Assembly: GCA_031266115.1 (NCBI GenBank) | Contig: JAISBQ010000298.1 | Coordinates: forward strand, 1 to 13,436 | Direction of reading: 5' to 3' | Source of the DNA: Bifidobacteriaceae bacterium | Lineage (GTDB): Bacteria > Actinomycetota > Actinomycetes > Actinomycetales > WQXJ01 | Length of the DNA: 13,436 bases | Part shown: in pieces, positions 7,596-13,436 of the stretch | Layout: the number at the start of each line of letters is the position of its first letter | How positions within the stretch are numbered: the first letter of the stretch is position 1 | Notes under the pieces: model-generated | The model's input: only the letters and a program-made list of their open reading frames with translations | Databases searched by the model: none | What the model was told of the DNA's origin: nothing | Translations under genes and position numbers: made by a program

Positions 7596-7633
7596 CCTGC
7601 CGCCCGACTGTCCGGCGTCACCGCGGCGGCAGG
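7596..7633. terminator. Inverted repeat between convergent genes, possible bidirectional terminator
   Basis: CCTGCCGCC (7596-7604) and GGCGGCAGG (7625-7633) form exact 9-base arms around a 20-base loop, between the mannosyltransferase stop at 7578 and the HAD gene end at 7618. The right arm overlaps the last HAD codons. No T-run follows, so terminator function is only a position-based guess. Confidence 0.3.
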
Positions 7634-8277
7634 CCTACCATCTGGCGCAAGCCGGCGATGGCGGCCCGCCGTCCTCGCCGGCCCTTCGGGAGTATCACGG
7701 CCCTCACCCCGGCGGCTCGGGCGGCCGCGCCGTCCTTGGACTCGCGGTCCCCGACCATGACCGCCTGGTCCGGTGTCACCCGGAAGTGGGCGAGAACAGT
7801 CTCGACGCCCTTCGGCGAGGGTTTTCGTGCCGTGATCGGCGCCTCAGCCGTGCAGAATTGGGCGTCCACACACGTTCCGAGTGCCGCGATTTTCGCTTCG
7901 GTGGGGTAGTCCGAGAGCACGGCGATTCGTAGTCCCGCGCGGGCGGCATCGCGGATCGTGTCGGCCAGGAGGGTGTCGCGGTGAGCCGCCACGGCGGCCA
8001 GGGGTTCGCGAAGAAGCCAGCGTTCCAGAGTCGTTGCCGCTACGCCGATCGGCAGACGATGACGCCGGGCAAGTGTGGCGGTGAGGTCCTGATCGGTGGC
8101 GGAATCGTCAGTCTCGCGGGCACGGCGGAAGTCACGTACGAGGGCGAGTTCCCGCCATCGTCGGGGCCGCGGGCCGTAGTGGGCGGCAAGGCGCAGCGCC
8201 ATGCGCAGACGGACGGGGGTCTGAAAGTAGCAGGTGCCGTCGAGGTCAAGAATAAGGAGGGCGCAGGCGATGGCCAT
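7618..8277 (-). CDS. HAD-superfamily phosphatase
   Basis: The 219-residue soluble protein carries all four HAD motifs in order. Motif I is DLDGT (nucleophile D11, acid/base D13), motif II S122 in VLSDYPTE, motif III K152 in ARKPSPKG, and motif IV GDRESKD with D177 and D182 for magnesium. An alpha-helical cap lies at about residues 20-110. The family hydrolyses phosphate esters. The start at ATG 8277 is one base after the UbiA stop (8279-8281), and its ribosome site GAGGA lies inside the end of the UbiA gene, so the two are probably translationally coupled. This suggests that it removes phosphate from the UbiA product or a related lipid-linked sugar phosphate, a role other phosphatase types play after decaprenyl-phosphate phosphoribosyltransferase. 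The exact substrate is an inference. Confidence 0.85.
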   Translation of the reverse strand: MAIACALLILDLDGTCYFQTPVRLRMALRLAAHYGPRPRRWRELALVRDFRRARETDDSATDQDLTATLARRHRLPIGVAATTLERWLLREPLAAVAAHRDTLLADTIRDAARAGLRIAVLSDYPTEAKIAALGTCVDAQFCTAEAPITARKPSPKGVETVLAHFRVTPDQAVMVGDRESKDGAAARAAGVRAVILPKGRRGRRAAIAGLRQMVGLPPR

Positions 8278-8278
8278 G

Positions 8279-9265
8279 TCAAGTCCTCACCAGTTCGGTG
8301 TCGATGAGGGTGGACAGCGCGGGAATCCTCACCGCCATCAACACGATGAAAAGCACCACCATGAACGCCACGTAGGCGAGAAGACCGCGCTCCCGATACA
8401 GCTTCTCTGGCTTTTGGGCCGCCGAGTCTTCTTTGAATGCGATGGCGAGGTAGTAGCAGAAAAGCCCGAATACGAAGGGGACAAAGCCCAGCAGTTCCAC
8501 ACGGTACTTGACCAAGAACACACCGGTAAAGAAGGCCGACATGAGAGCGTAGAAGACCGATGATCCCAGTAAGGTCGTTTCGGTATAACGACGGAAAGAG
8601 CGCCGGTACAGGCCGGCGCGCTCCGGATCGGCGATCATCCGGTATTCGGCGAACCGCTTGGTTCCCATGAGGAAGGCTCCCCCCATCCAGTAGCCAATCA
8701 CCAGGCTGGCGGGCGGCAAGAATCCCGCGGTGACCGCGAACCATCCAATGAGCAGACGAATGGCGTTGTTCACGGACTCGGTGAGAACGTCGAGATAGGG
8801 AACGTCCTTGGTGCGCACCGGCCTGACGTTGTAGATCAACCCCATGATCGCGAGGGCGGCCTCAGTGACCATCGATTCGGTGTTGATCATCAGGGACAGA
8901 CCCAGACCCGCGGCGACAAGGACCGCGTATTCGAGAGCGACAATTCTCCCGTCAAGGCCATGGGCTACGGCCGGGCGGTGCTTCTTGGTGGGATGAAACC
9001 GGTCGAACGGGGCGTCCAGCCATTCGTTGATCACATAGTTAGCCGATGCCACCAGGCATGTCGCGGCAACCGCCATCGTCCCGCTCTCGAGGAGCGCCCA
9101 GCCCGCCCGGTGCACCATAAATGCGGCAATGATCAGCCCCGGCAGAACAAAGACGTTCTTCACCCAGTTGTCGGGCCGCGCGATGCGGACGTACGCTCGC
9201 CACGCGATCCCGCGAGGCGGTTGCGGCGACGGTGCCGGCGAGGCGCTGTGAGACTGGTCGATCAC
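8279..9265 (-). CDS. UbiA-family prenyltransferase, decaprenyl-phosphate phosphoribosyltransferase-like
   Basis: The 328-residue multi-pass membrane protein has the UbiA signature RIARPDNWVKNVFVLP (from R27) and the polyprenyl-diphosphate or phosphosugar site NEWLDAPFDRFHPTKKHRP (N80, D84, D88, H91). A second Asp-rich region reads YLDVLTESVNNAIRLLIGW. The HPTKKHRP extension is typical of the branch containing the phosphoribosyltransferase that joins phosphoribosyl diphosphate to polyprenyl phosphate, rather than quinone or heme O enzymes. I place the start at GTG 9265. It has no clear ribosome site, but the longer frame to ATG 9484 would overlap the PIN toxin gene with an arginine/serine-rich, non-membrane segment. 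It lies 70 bases after the toxin stop on the same strand and is followed one base later by the HAD gene. The sugar transferred is not proven by sequence alone. Confidence 0.83.
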   Translation of the reverse strand: MIDQSHSASPAPSPQPPRGIAWRAYVRIARPDNWVKNVFVLPGLIIAAFMVHRAGWALLESGTMAVAATCLVASANYVINEWLDAPFDRFHPTKKHRPAVAHGLDGRIVALEYAVLVAAGLGLSLMINTESMVTEAALAIMGLIYNVRPVRTKDVPYLDVLTESVNNAIRLLIGWFAVTAGFLPPASLVIGYWMGGAFLMGTKRFAEYRMIADPERAGLYRRSFRRYTETTLLGSSVFYALMSAFFTGVFLVKYRVELLGFVPFVFGLFCYYLAIAFKEDSAAQKPEKLYRERGLLAYVAFMVVLFIVLMAVRIPALSTLIDTELVRT

Positions 9266-9335
9266 CCCGACACGATAGCCGGTCGCTCCACCACGACCGG
9301 GAGTCCTCGGAACGAGGTGAAGCCCACCCTGCGCG

Positions 9336-9737
9336 TCACGAGCCGGCGAGCAACTCCATCCCGAGCCGCCGGGCCGCACGCCAGTCGAAGGTCCAGGTCT
9401 GCTCGCAGCCAGCGCCCTGTGCCAGCGCCGCGATGAGCGCGTCGGGGACCTCTGCTCCGGACTGTTCCGCGAGGGCCAGCGCATGGGCTACAACCCCGGG
9501 CTCTTGCAGCGACAAGTCCCTGGTCTCCATGAGGGCCCTGACAGTGGCGATAGCGCTCTCACGGGAGACCCGGAAGGAGCGACGCAGCACCCAGAGAGTC
9601 TCAACCAGCACGACGAGGCTGATGTAACCCGGCCGGAAGGGCGTCAAACGCGCCATCGCCGCGTGCGCTATCGGGCTCTGAGTCGGGTCGTCGCCCATCA
9701 GGTGTCGGACCAGGACGTTGGTATCGAGCGCGATCAT
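9336..9737 (-). CDS. PIN-domain toxin, VapC-like ribonuclease
   Basis: The 133-residue single PIN domain has its acidic cluster in place: D5 in MIALDTNVLVRHL, E46 in VVLVETLWVL, D99 in VPDALIAAL and D118 in TWTFDW. These residues hold magnesium in PIN ribonucleases, so it is probably an intact endoribonuclease that cuts tRNA, rRNA or mRNA. The ATG at 9737 shares one base with the antitoxin stop in a TGATG junction, so translation is coupled to the antitoxin. Length and order (antitoxin first) are normal for type II vapBC modules. It is divergent from the NLR-like gene at 10240. RNA target unknown. Confidence 0.9.
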   Translation of the reverse strand: MIALDTNVLVRHLMGDDPTQSPIAHAAMARLTPFRPGYISLVVLVETLWVLRRSFRVSRESAIATVRALMETRDLSLQEPGVVAHALALAEQSGAEVPDALIAALAQGAGCEQTWTFDWRAARRLGMELLAGS

Positions 9738-9979
9738 CAGACGCGCCGCGCTGCTGCGTCGGCGATTGCGTCGTTCATCTCATCGACGGTCAGCCGCACG
9801 TCGGTCGGCCCCAGCATCCCGGCCAGTTCCGCTGCGGACCTGGTGCGGGGGACCATGGTGATCGTGCCTCCGGGGAGCGGGTAGAAGTCCACTCTGGTGC
9901 CGGGCCTGATCCCGCAGGAGCGCCGTATCTCGGCCGGCACGGTGAGTTGGCCCTTGCTCGTCACCGTCGAACTCGACAT
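9737..9979 (-). CDS. AbrB/MazE-type antitoxin, VapB-like
   Basis: The 80-residue protein has an N-terminal swapped-hairpin AbrB DNA-binding domain: TVTSKGQLTVPAEIRR, then GIRPGTRVDFYPLPGGTITM (about residues 5-43). An acidic C-terminal tail with DVRLTVDEMNDAI (about 60-72) is the usual toxin-wrapping part. The start at ATG 9979 has AAGGAG (9987-9992) seven bases upstream. It should neutralise the PIN toxin encoded next and repress the shared promoter in the 9980-10239 interval. An alternative frame from 10016 in another phase is not supported. Confidence 0.9.
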   Translation of the reverse strand: MSSSTVTSKGQLTVPAEIRRSCGIRPGTRVDFYPLPGGTITMVPRTRSAAELAGMLGPTDVRLTVDEMNDAIADAAARRV

Positions 9980-10146
9980 GGCGCGACTCCTTACGATTGC
10001 CTGTTGTTCCTTGCAAGCCTACGCCAGCGTGAACTGGTCGCCGAAGCGCCAGTCGAGCGTTTCAGCACCCACGGAAGGCCATCCCGCGCCTGCGCCCCGC
10101 CAACGCGCAGCTAGGTCGATCGCCAAATGGCCCGCACTGGGCCCTA

Positions 10147-10163
10147 TGTCAGCCACGCTGACA
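10147..10163. promoter_or_regulatory. Candidate operator: TGTCAGC-cac-GCTGACA
   Basis: Perfect 7-base arms around a 3-base centre, ending nine bases before the putative -35 box of the NLR-like gene. The position suits an activator or repressor dimer. No regulator gene in the window obviously matches it, except possibly the N-terminal winged-helix-like part of the NLR-like protein itself (speculative). Confidence 0.4.
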
Positions 10164-10171
10164 CTTCGTGC

Positions 10172-10201
10172 TTGCCGCAACGGCTACCTGCACACTAGTA
10201 T
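10172..10201 (+). promoter_or_regulatory. Candidate sigma-70-type promoter of the NLR-like gene
   Basis: TTGCCG (10172-10177) and TAGTAT (10196-10201) are separated by 18 bases. Each box matches the consensus at four of six positions. Transcription would start near 10208, giving a leader of about 30 bases before GTG 10240. Confidence 0.4.
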
Positions 10202-10239
10202 CGCCGCATTATCGCCTCGCACCGAACCACGGGGGCACC

Positions 10240-13200
10240 GTGGCGCCATCGTCCACCACTCGCTTGACCGCCCGGGACGCAGGCGCCCTGGTCGAGGAAC
10301 TCAGCCCGCATCTGTCCTCCCTGACCCACGACCGCGTGACCACGCTGCTCACCCTGGCGGCCCCGAATGGCACCATCTCGTTGCGCGCAGCGCTCGACGC
10401 GCTGTATCCGGACACTGAGGACAAACCTGCCCGCAACGCCTTCCACCGCCTGGCGGAGAATCTCGCCGAATCCGCCGCTCACGCGGGCAGCGACCTGCGC
10501 CTCGTGGCCGATACCTCGCGCAAGACCCCGGATCGCCGCTGGTGCTGGTTCGCGGGCACCCCTGCGACCATCCGCAACATTGAGGCCGCCGGCCGCGCCC
10601 AACTCGGCGAGGATCCCCGTCTAGCCATGGCGATCCCTCCCCAGGCTTTCAAGTTGACCCGCCGCGTGGCCTTTGTGCACGATGGCGCTCCCCCCTCCCG
10701 CGCACTGGTCGAGTTGATCTCCAGCCATCTGAACGCGCTGATCGAACCGCAGGTGACGGTGGTGGACTTGGTCGCCCCGGTGGCCGGAAGGTCGCCGGAT
10801 GAGGTCGCTGCGAGCCAAGCCTCCATGCTGGACTGCGTGGTGTGGTGCCTCACCCCCGGCTTCGTCGCGTCACCCCCGGTTCGCCGCGAAACCCTCGCCG
10901 AGGTCCCAGCGGTCGCGGTACTCGCCGAGGCACTTGACCTCACCGGCGGCTCCAGGCTCCATGGCTTCCATCCCGACGCCATCGTCCGCATGGGTGAAGA
11001 CCCATTCGCCAAGAAGAGAGGACCAGGTCGGGGTGACTTCGCGGCGATGGTGGTCCGCGACATCAAACGCACGTTTGCGGAGCAATCCCACCTCCAAGGC
11101 ATTGAGACCGATCCTCACCTCATTGACGACTACGAGGCCGAGGCAGCCGCGCTTCCTGACGGTGTCATCCTGGTCCCCCCACCGGGGTGGAAAACCACGC
11201 TGGACAAAGAGGCTTTGGATGAGCGTGGGACTTTGGCGGAATCGTCCGAACGCATTCCTCTTGTCGACACGCTCGCCGAATGGGCCGCCAGCGACGATCC
11301 ATCGGGGCCGCAATACTGTGCGCTACTCGGTGAATCGGGAGCCGGGAAAACCACGGCGGCCCGTATGTTCACTCAACGCCTTCTCGCGGACCGTGAGTCT
11401 CACTCCGAGTACCGCGTGCCGATCTACCTGGATCTGCGTCTGGCCGCGGCGAGCTTTGTCCGCACAGCGCCCACCTTCGAAGAACTGTTCGATCACGTCC
11501 ACCGGACCTCCGCTGGGAAAGACAAAGTCGAGGCCGCCACGCTCCGTGATGCTGTTCGTGCAGGTGACGCGGTGCTCATTGTTGACGGCCTTGACGAGGC
11601 ATTGGTCCATCTCAGCCCGGCTGACGGCACCCGATTCACCGCCACAATCTGGAATGCGCTGGGCCCCGAAGTGGATCAAAAGGCCCTGGCGAGGCGGTCG
11701 AGGCTTCTCATCACCTGTCGGTCTCACTATTTCCGTTCCATCCGCGATCAGATGACCCATTTCGCGGGAAACACCCGCGATCATCCGGAGGCCTCCCGGT
11801 ATCTCGCCCTCGCGATGGCGCCGTGGGATAAGGCGATGATTCGCGACTATCTCATTCACAACGATCCGGAGCACGATGCCGATCACACCCTGGCCACCAT
11901 CGACCAAGTTCACAACCTGCCGGAGCTGGCCAGCAGACCGGTGACTCTCCCGATGATCACCAGGGCACTGCCCCGTATCCGCGCCCATCTGGGAACTGGG
12001 ACCACCGTGAATGGCGCGAGGCTCTACGAGGACGTGGTCGCCGAGTGGCTGGAGCGAGATACCGGCAAACACTCCCTGACCCCGGAGCACAAACTGCGTT
12101 TGATGGAAGACTTGGCAGCCCGCCTAGCGCGCGAGGGCGAGGCAAGCTGGCGGATCGGCGACGTGGAGCAATGGCTGGTGGAGACGCTGGCCAACCCGGC
12201 TGTAGCAGCGCACTACCCGGCGGTGTCGCGACAGGTCACCACGGGCGAGATGAACCTCATGGACATCCTCAAGGAGGACCTGCGCACGGCCACATTCCTG
12301 GTCCGGGAGTCCGGAACGGCCGACCGTTTCCGCTTCGCTCACACCTCGCTGCGCGAGTACTTCACCGCCCGTTACCTGGTCAGGGTCCTGGAGGGTCCGA
12401 GTCCGGCCGATGGGTGGACGATGCCGGCACCCAGCCCGGAGACCCTGGACTTTGTCTCCCAACTCATGGCAGATGGTGACCCCGAAGACATTGAGCGTCG
12501 TCTCGCTGGGCTGCGGACGATTCAGAGTTCGTATACAGCGCAGGCCTCGGAATTGGCGTTGGCCTACGTGCTTCGCACGACCGAACAGGAGCAGGAGCAG
12601 GAGGGGGACTTGCGGCGGATCTCTCCAGCCGGTTCGGTCCTTACGGGTGCCCAACTACAAGGCTGGACGTTCGGTACACCAGATCGGGACACCAACCTGA
12701 GTGGCGCAAGTCTGACCGGAGCCGACCTCACGGACACGGTATTCCGCCGCTGCAACCTCACTGGAGCCCGCATGGACGGCGCCAACCTGACCCGCGCCAT
12801 CGTCCGCGACTCCAGCCTCCGCAACACGTCCCTGCGCGCAACCACCCTGGCCGGAACCATCTTCCGCCACTGCGACACCACAGGTTTCACCATCGACGAT
12901 GCCGTCCCCCACCGCACACAGTGGCTCTTTTGTGGGGTCGGGGACAGGCTTCCTTCGGCGGGGGCTGCGGGCCACATCGTGGTGGATGCGGAAAGCTGGA
13001 GGGCACGGCCGCCGAAGGGCGCTGTGCTCAAGGCCTGGAGCGACCCCATGGACTCAGTGGTCGCGGTGGCATGGTCCCCCGACGGCACCACCCTCGCCAC
13101 CGGATCCGTGGACGGAACCGTCCGTTTGTGGGACACCACCACGGGACACATGACCGCCACCCTCGCCGGGTACGGAGCCTGGGTGGTCGCGCTGGCATGG

Positions 13201-13436
13201 TCACCCGACGGCACTACACTCGCCACCGGATCCGACGACGGAACCGTCCGCCTGTGGAACACCGCCACCAGACAGGCCACCGCCACTCTCACCAGACAGG
13301 GAAATTGGGTGGTCGCGCTGGCATGGTCACCCGACGGCACTACACTCGCCACCGGATCCGACGACGGAACCGTCCACTTGTGGGACCCCACCAACGGGCA
13401 CCCCACCATCACCCTCACTGAACACGGGAACTGGGC
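10240..13436 (+). CDS. NLR-like STAND NTPase: TIR-like, NACHT, pentapeptide repeats and WD40, C-terminus cut by window edge
   Basis: The frame is open from GTG 10240 (GGGGG four bases upstream) to the right edge: 1,065 residues, no stop. Residues about 15-125 look winged-helix-like. Residues about 140-260 match a TIR-type layout: RRVAFVHDG, an amphipathic helix, VTVVDLV, then LDCVVWCLTPGFVASPPVRRE, whose E217 sits where TIR NADases carry the catalytic glutamate. NACHT follows: Walker A GESGAGKTT (364-372), Walker B VLIVDGLDE (445-453), LLITCRSHYF, NLPELASRPVTLPMI and FRFAHTSLREYFTA (697 on). Pentapeptide repeats lie at about 801-885, and three WD40 blades start at about 930. Such proteins oligomerise when the repeats sense a ligand and switch on the N-terminal effector, often in phage defence. 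In-frame ATG 10627 is a weaker start. NACHT and WD40 are certain; the TIR call is moderate. Confidence 0.88.
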   Translation, partial: MAPSSTTRLTARDAGALVEELSPHLSSLTHDRVTTLLTLAAPNGTISLRAALDALYPDTEDKPARNAFHRLAENLAESAAHAGSDLRLVADTSRKTPDRRWCWFAGTPATIRNIEAAGRAQLGEDPRLAMAIPPQAFKLTRRVAFVHDGAPPSRALVELISSHLNALIEPQVTVVDLVAPVAGRSPDEVAASQASMLDCVVWCLTPGFVASPPVRRETLAEVPAVAVLAEALDLTGGSRLHGFHPDAIVRMGEDPFAKKRGPGRGDFAAMVVRDIKRTFAEQSHLQGIETDPHLIDDYEAEAAALPDGVILVPPPGWKTTLDKEALDERGTLAESSERIPLVDTLAEWAASDDPSGPQYCALLGESGAGKTTAARMFTQRLLADRESHSEYRVPIYLDLRLAAASFVRTAPTFEELFDHVHRTSAGKDKVEAATLRDAVRAGDAVLIVDGLDEALVHLSPADGTRFTATIWNALGPEVDQKALARRSRLLITCRSHYFRSIRDQMTHFAGNTRDHPEASRYLALAMAPWDKAMIRDYLIHNDPEHDADHTLATIDQVHNLPELASRPVTLPMITRALPRIRAHLGTGTTVNGARLYEDVVAEWLERDTGKHSLTPEHKLRLMEDLAARLAREGEASWRIGDVEQWLVETLANPAVAAHYPAVSRQVTTGEMNLMDILKEDLRTATFLVRESGTADRFRFAHTSLREYFTARYLVRVLEGPSPADGWTMPAPSPETLDFVSQLMADGDPEDIERRLAGLRTIQSSYTAQASELALAYVLRTTEQEQEQEGDLRRISPAGSVLTGAQLQGWTFGTPDRDTNLSGASLTGADLTDTVFRRCNLTGARMDGANLTRAIVRDSSLRNTSLRATTLAGTIFRHCDTTGFTIDDAVPHRTQWLFCGVGDRLPSAGAAGHIVVDAESWRARPPKGAVLKAWSDPMDSVVAVAWSPDGTTLATGSVDGTVRLWDTTTGHMTATLAGYGAWVVALAWSPDGTTLATGSDDGTVRLWNTATRQATATLTRQGNWVVALAWSPDGTTLATGSDDGTVHLWDPTNGHPTITLTEHGNW
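12634..12900 (+). repeat. Pentapeptide-repeat block of the NLR-like protein
   Basis: The translation shows A(N/D/S)LxGA-type five-residue periodicity: LTGAQLQGWTF, LSGASLTGADLTDTVF, CNLTGARMDGANLTRAIV, and SSLRNTSLRATTLAGTIF. Such blocks fold as a right-handed quadrilateral beta-helix and usually serve as a rigid spacer or binding surface. Confidence 0.75.
13057..13434 (+). repeat. Three WD40 blades with a 126-base period
   Basis: Units begin at 13057, 13183 and 13309, each 126 bases (42 residues) of the form VVA(V/L)AWSPDGTTLATGS(V/D)DGTV(R/H)LW. The first 67 bases of units 2 and 3 are identical; the rest of each unit differs clearly. The array continues past the right edge. Confidence 0.85.

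Larger units (their letters stand above)
9980..10239. other. Divergent intergenic region between vapB-like gene and NLR-like gene
   Basis: This 260-base stretch holds the antitoxin ribosome site (9987-9992), an 8-base palindrome CTTGCAAG near 10010-10017, a 17-base palindrome (10147-10163) and a promoter-like pair (10172-10201). I see no gene on either strand in it. Confidence 0.6.

Noticed and set aside
6765..7760. 331-residue plus-strand open frame
   Set aside because: It is a frame-shifted shadow of the mannosyltransferase and runs into the HAD gene. The composition is R/G/S/P-rich without membrane segments.
8040..8744. 234-residue minus-strand frame across the HAD-UbiA junction
   Set aside because: Same strand but wrong frame. 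It crosses two well-supported genes and shows no family motif.
9266..9484. N-terminal extension of the UbiA gene to ATG 9484
   Set aside because: It overlaps the PIN toxin gene in another frame, and the extra residues are an arginine/serine-rich shadow unlike a membrane enzyme's start. GTG 9265 fits the family length.
10799..11755. 318-residue plus-strand frame
   Set aside because: Out-of-frame shadow of the NACHT gene: no Walker motifs, Pro/Arg/Ser-rich composition.
11323..12090. 255-residue minus-strand frame
   Set aside because: Antisense to the NACHT domain, whose motifs are intact and in frame over the same bases.
12564..13418. 284-residue minus-strand frame with internal repeats
   Set aside because: The repeats are the antisense image of the WD40 blades. 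The sense frame gives the canonical WSPDG...LATGS...DGTVRLW pattern.
13057..13434. CRISPR-like reading of the 126-base periodic repeats
   Set aside because: Units are contiguous coding WD40 blades in frame, with no short repeat-spacer structure.

Overview
This is a GC-rich window with high G/C at third codon positions, GTG starts, strong AGGAGG ribosome sites, Gly/Thr/Pro linkers and actinobacterial-type membrane glycosylation genes. It most likely comes from the Actinomycetota (high-GC Gram-positives). I cannot place it to genus. Both ends cut through large genes, so the two biggest proteins are incomplete.

Layout. (1) Positions 1-4031, minus strand: a very large secreted metzincin metalloprotease, gametolysin/M11-like. 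Its C-terminal side is built from alternating pre-peptidase C-terminal-like (PPC-like) modules and BACON-like Ig domains, and it runs off the left edge. (2) Positions 4032-4655: a 624-base divergent intergenic region with small inverted repeats and a doubtful gene relic. (3) Positions 4656-5999, plus strand: a secreted protein of unknown function with a Gly/Thr/Pro linker and a lysine-rich Ig-like C-terminal domain. A possible 33-34-residue small gene with its own AGGAGG site follows at 6037-6141. (4) Positions 6220-7578, plus strand: a polytopic PIG-V-like mannosyltransferase. (5) Positions 7618-9265, minus strand: a HAD phosphatase and a UbiA prenyltransferase one base apart, facing the mannosyltransferase. 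(6) Positions 9336-9979, minus strand: an overlapping AbrB-type antitoxin and PIN toxin pair (VapBC class). (7) Positions 10240-13436, plus strand: a large STAND/NACHT protein with the order N-terminal winged-helix-like region, TIR-like domain, NACHT, pentapeptide repeats and WD40 blades, truncated by the right edge.

How they may work together. The protease and the unknown secreted protein are divergent secreted products, probably acting at the cell surface or outside the cell. The UbiA/HAD pair probably makes or trims a polyprenyl-phosphate-linked sugar, and the PIG-V-like enzyme is the kind of membrane transferase that uses polyprenyl-linked donors. The right third resembles a defence or accessory segment: a toxin-antitoxin pair divergent from an NLR-like protein that joins a putative TIR effector to a NACHT switch and two kinds of repeat sensor. 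The TIR-NACHT-pentapeptide-WD40 protein is the best candidate for an interesting, possibly undescribed system. Its upstream region carries a perfect 7-base-arm palindrome beside a promoter-like sequence, and its last two visible WD40 blades share a 67-base identical core.
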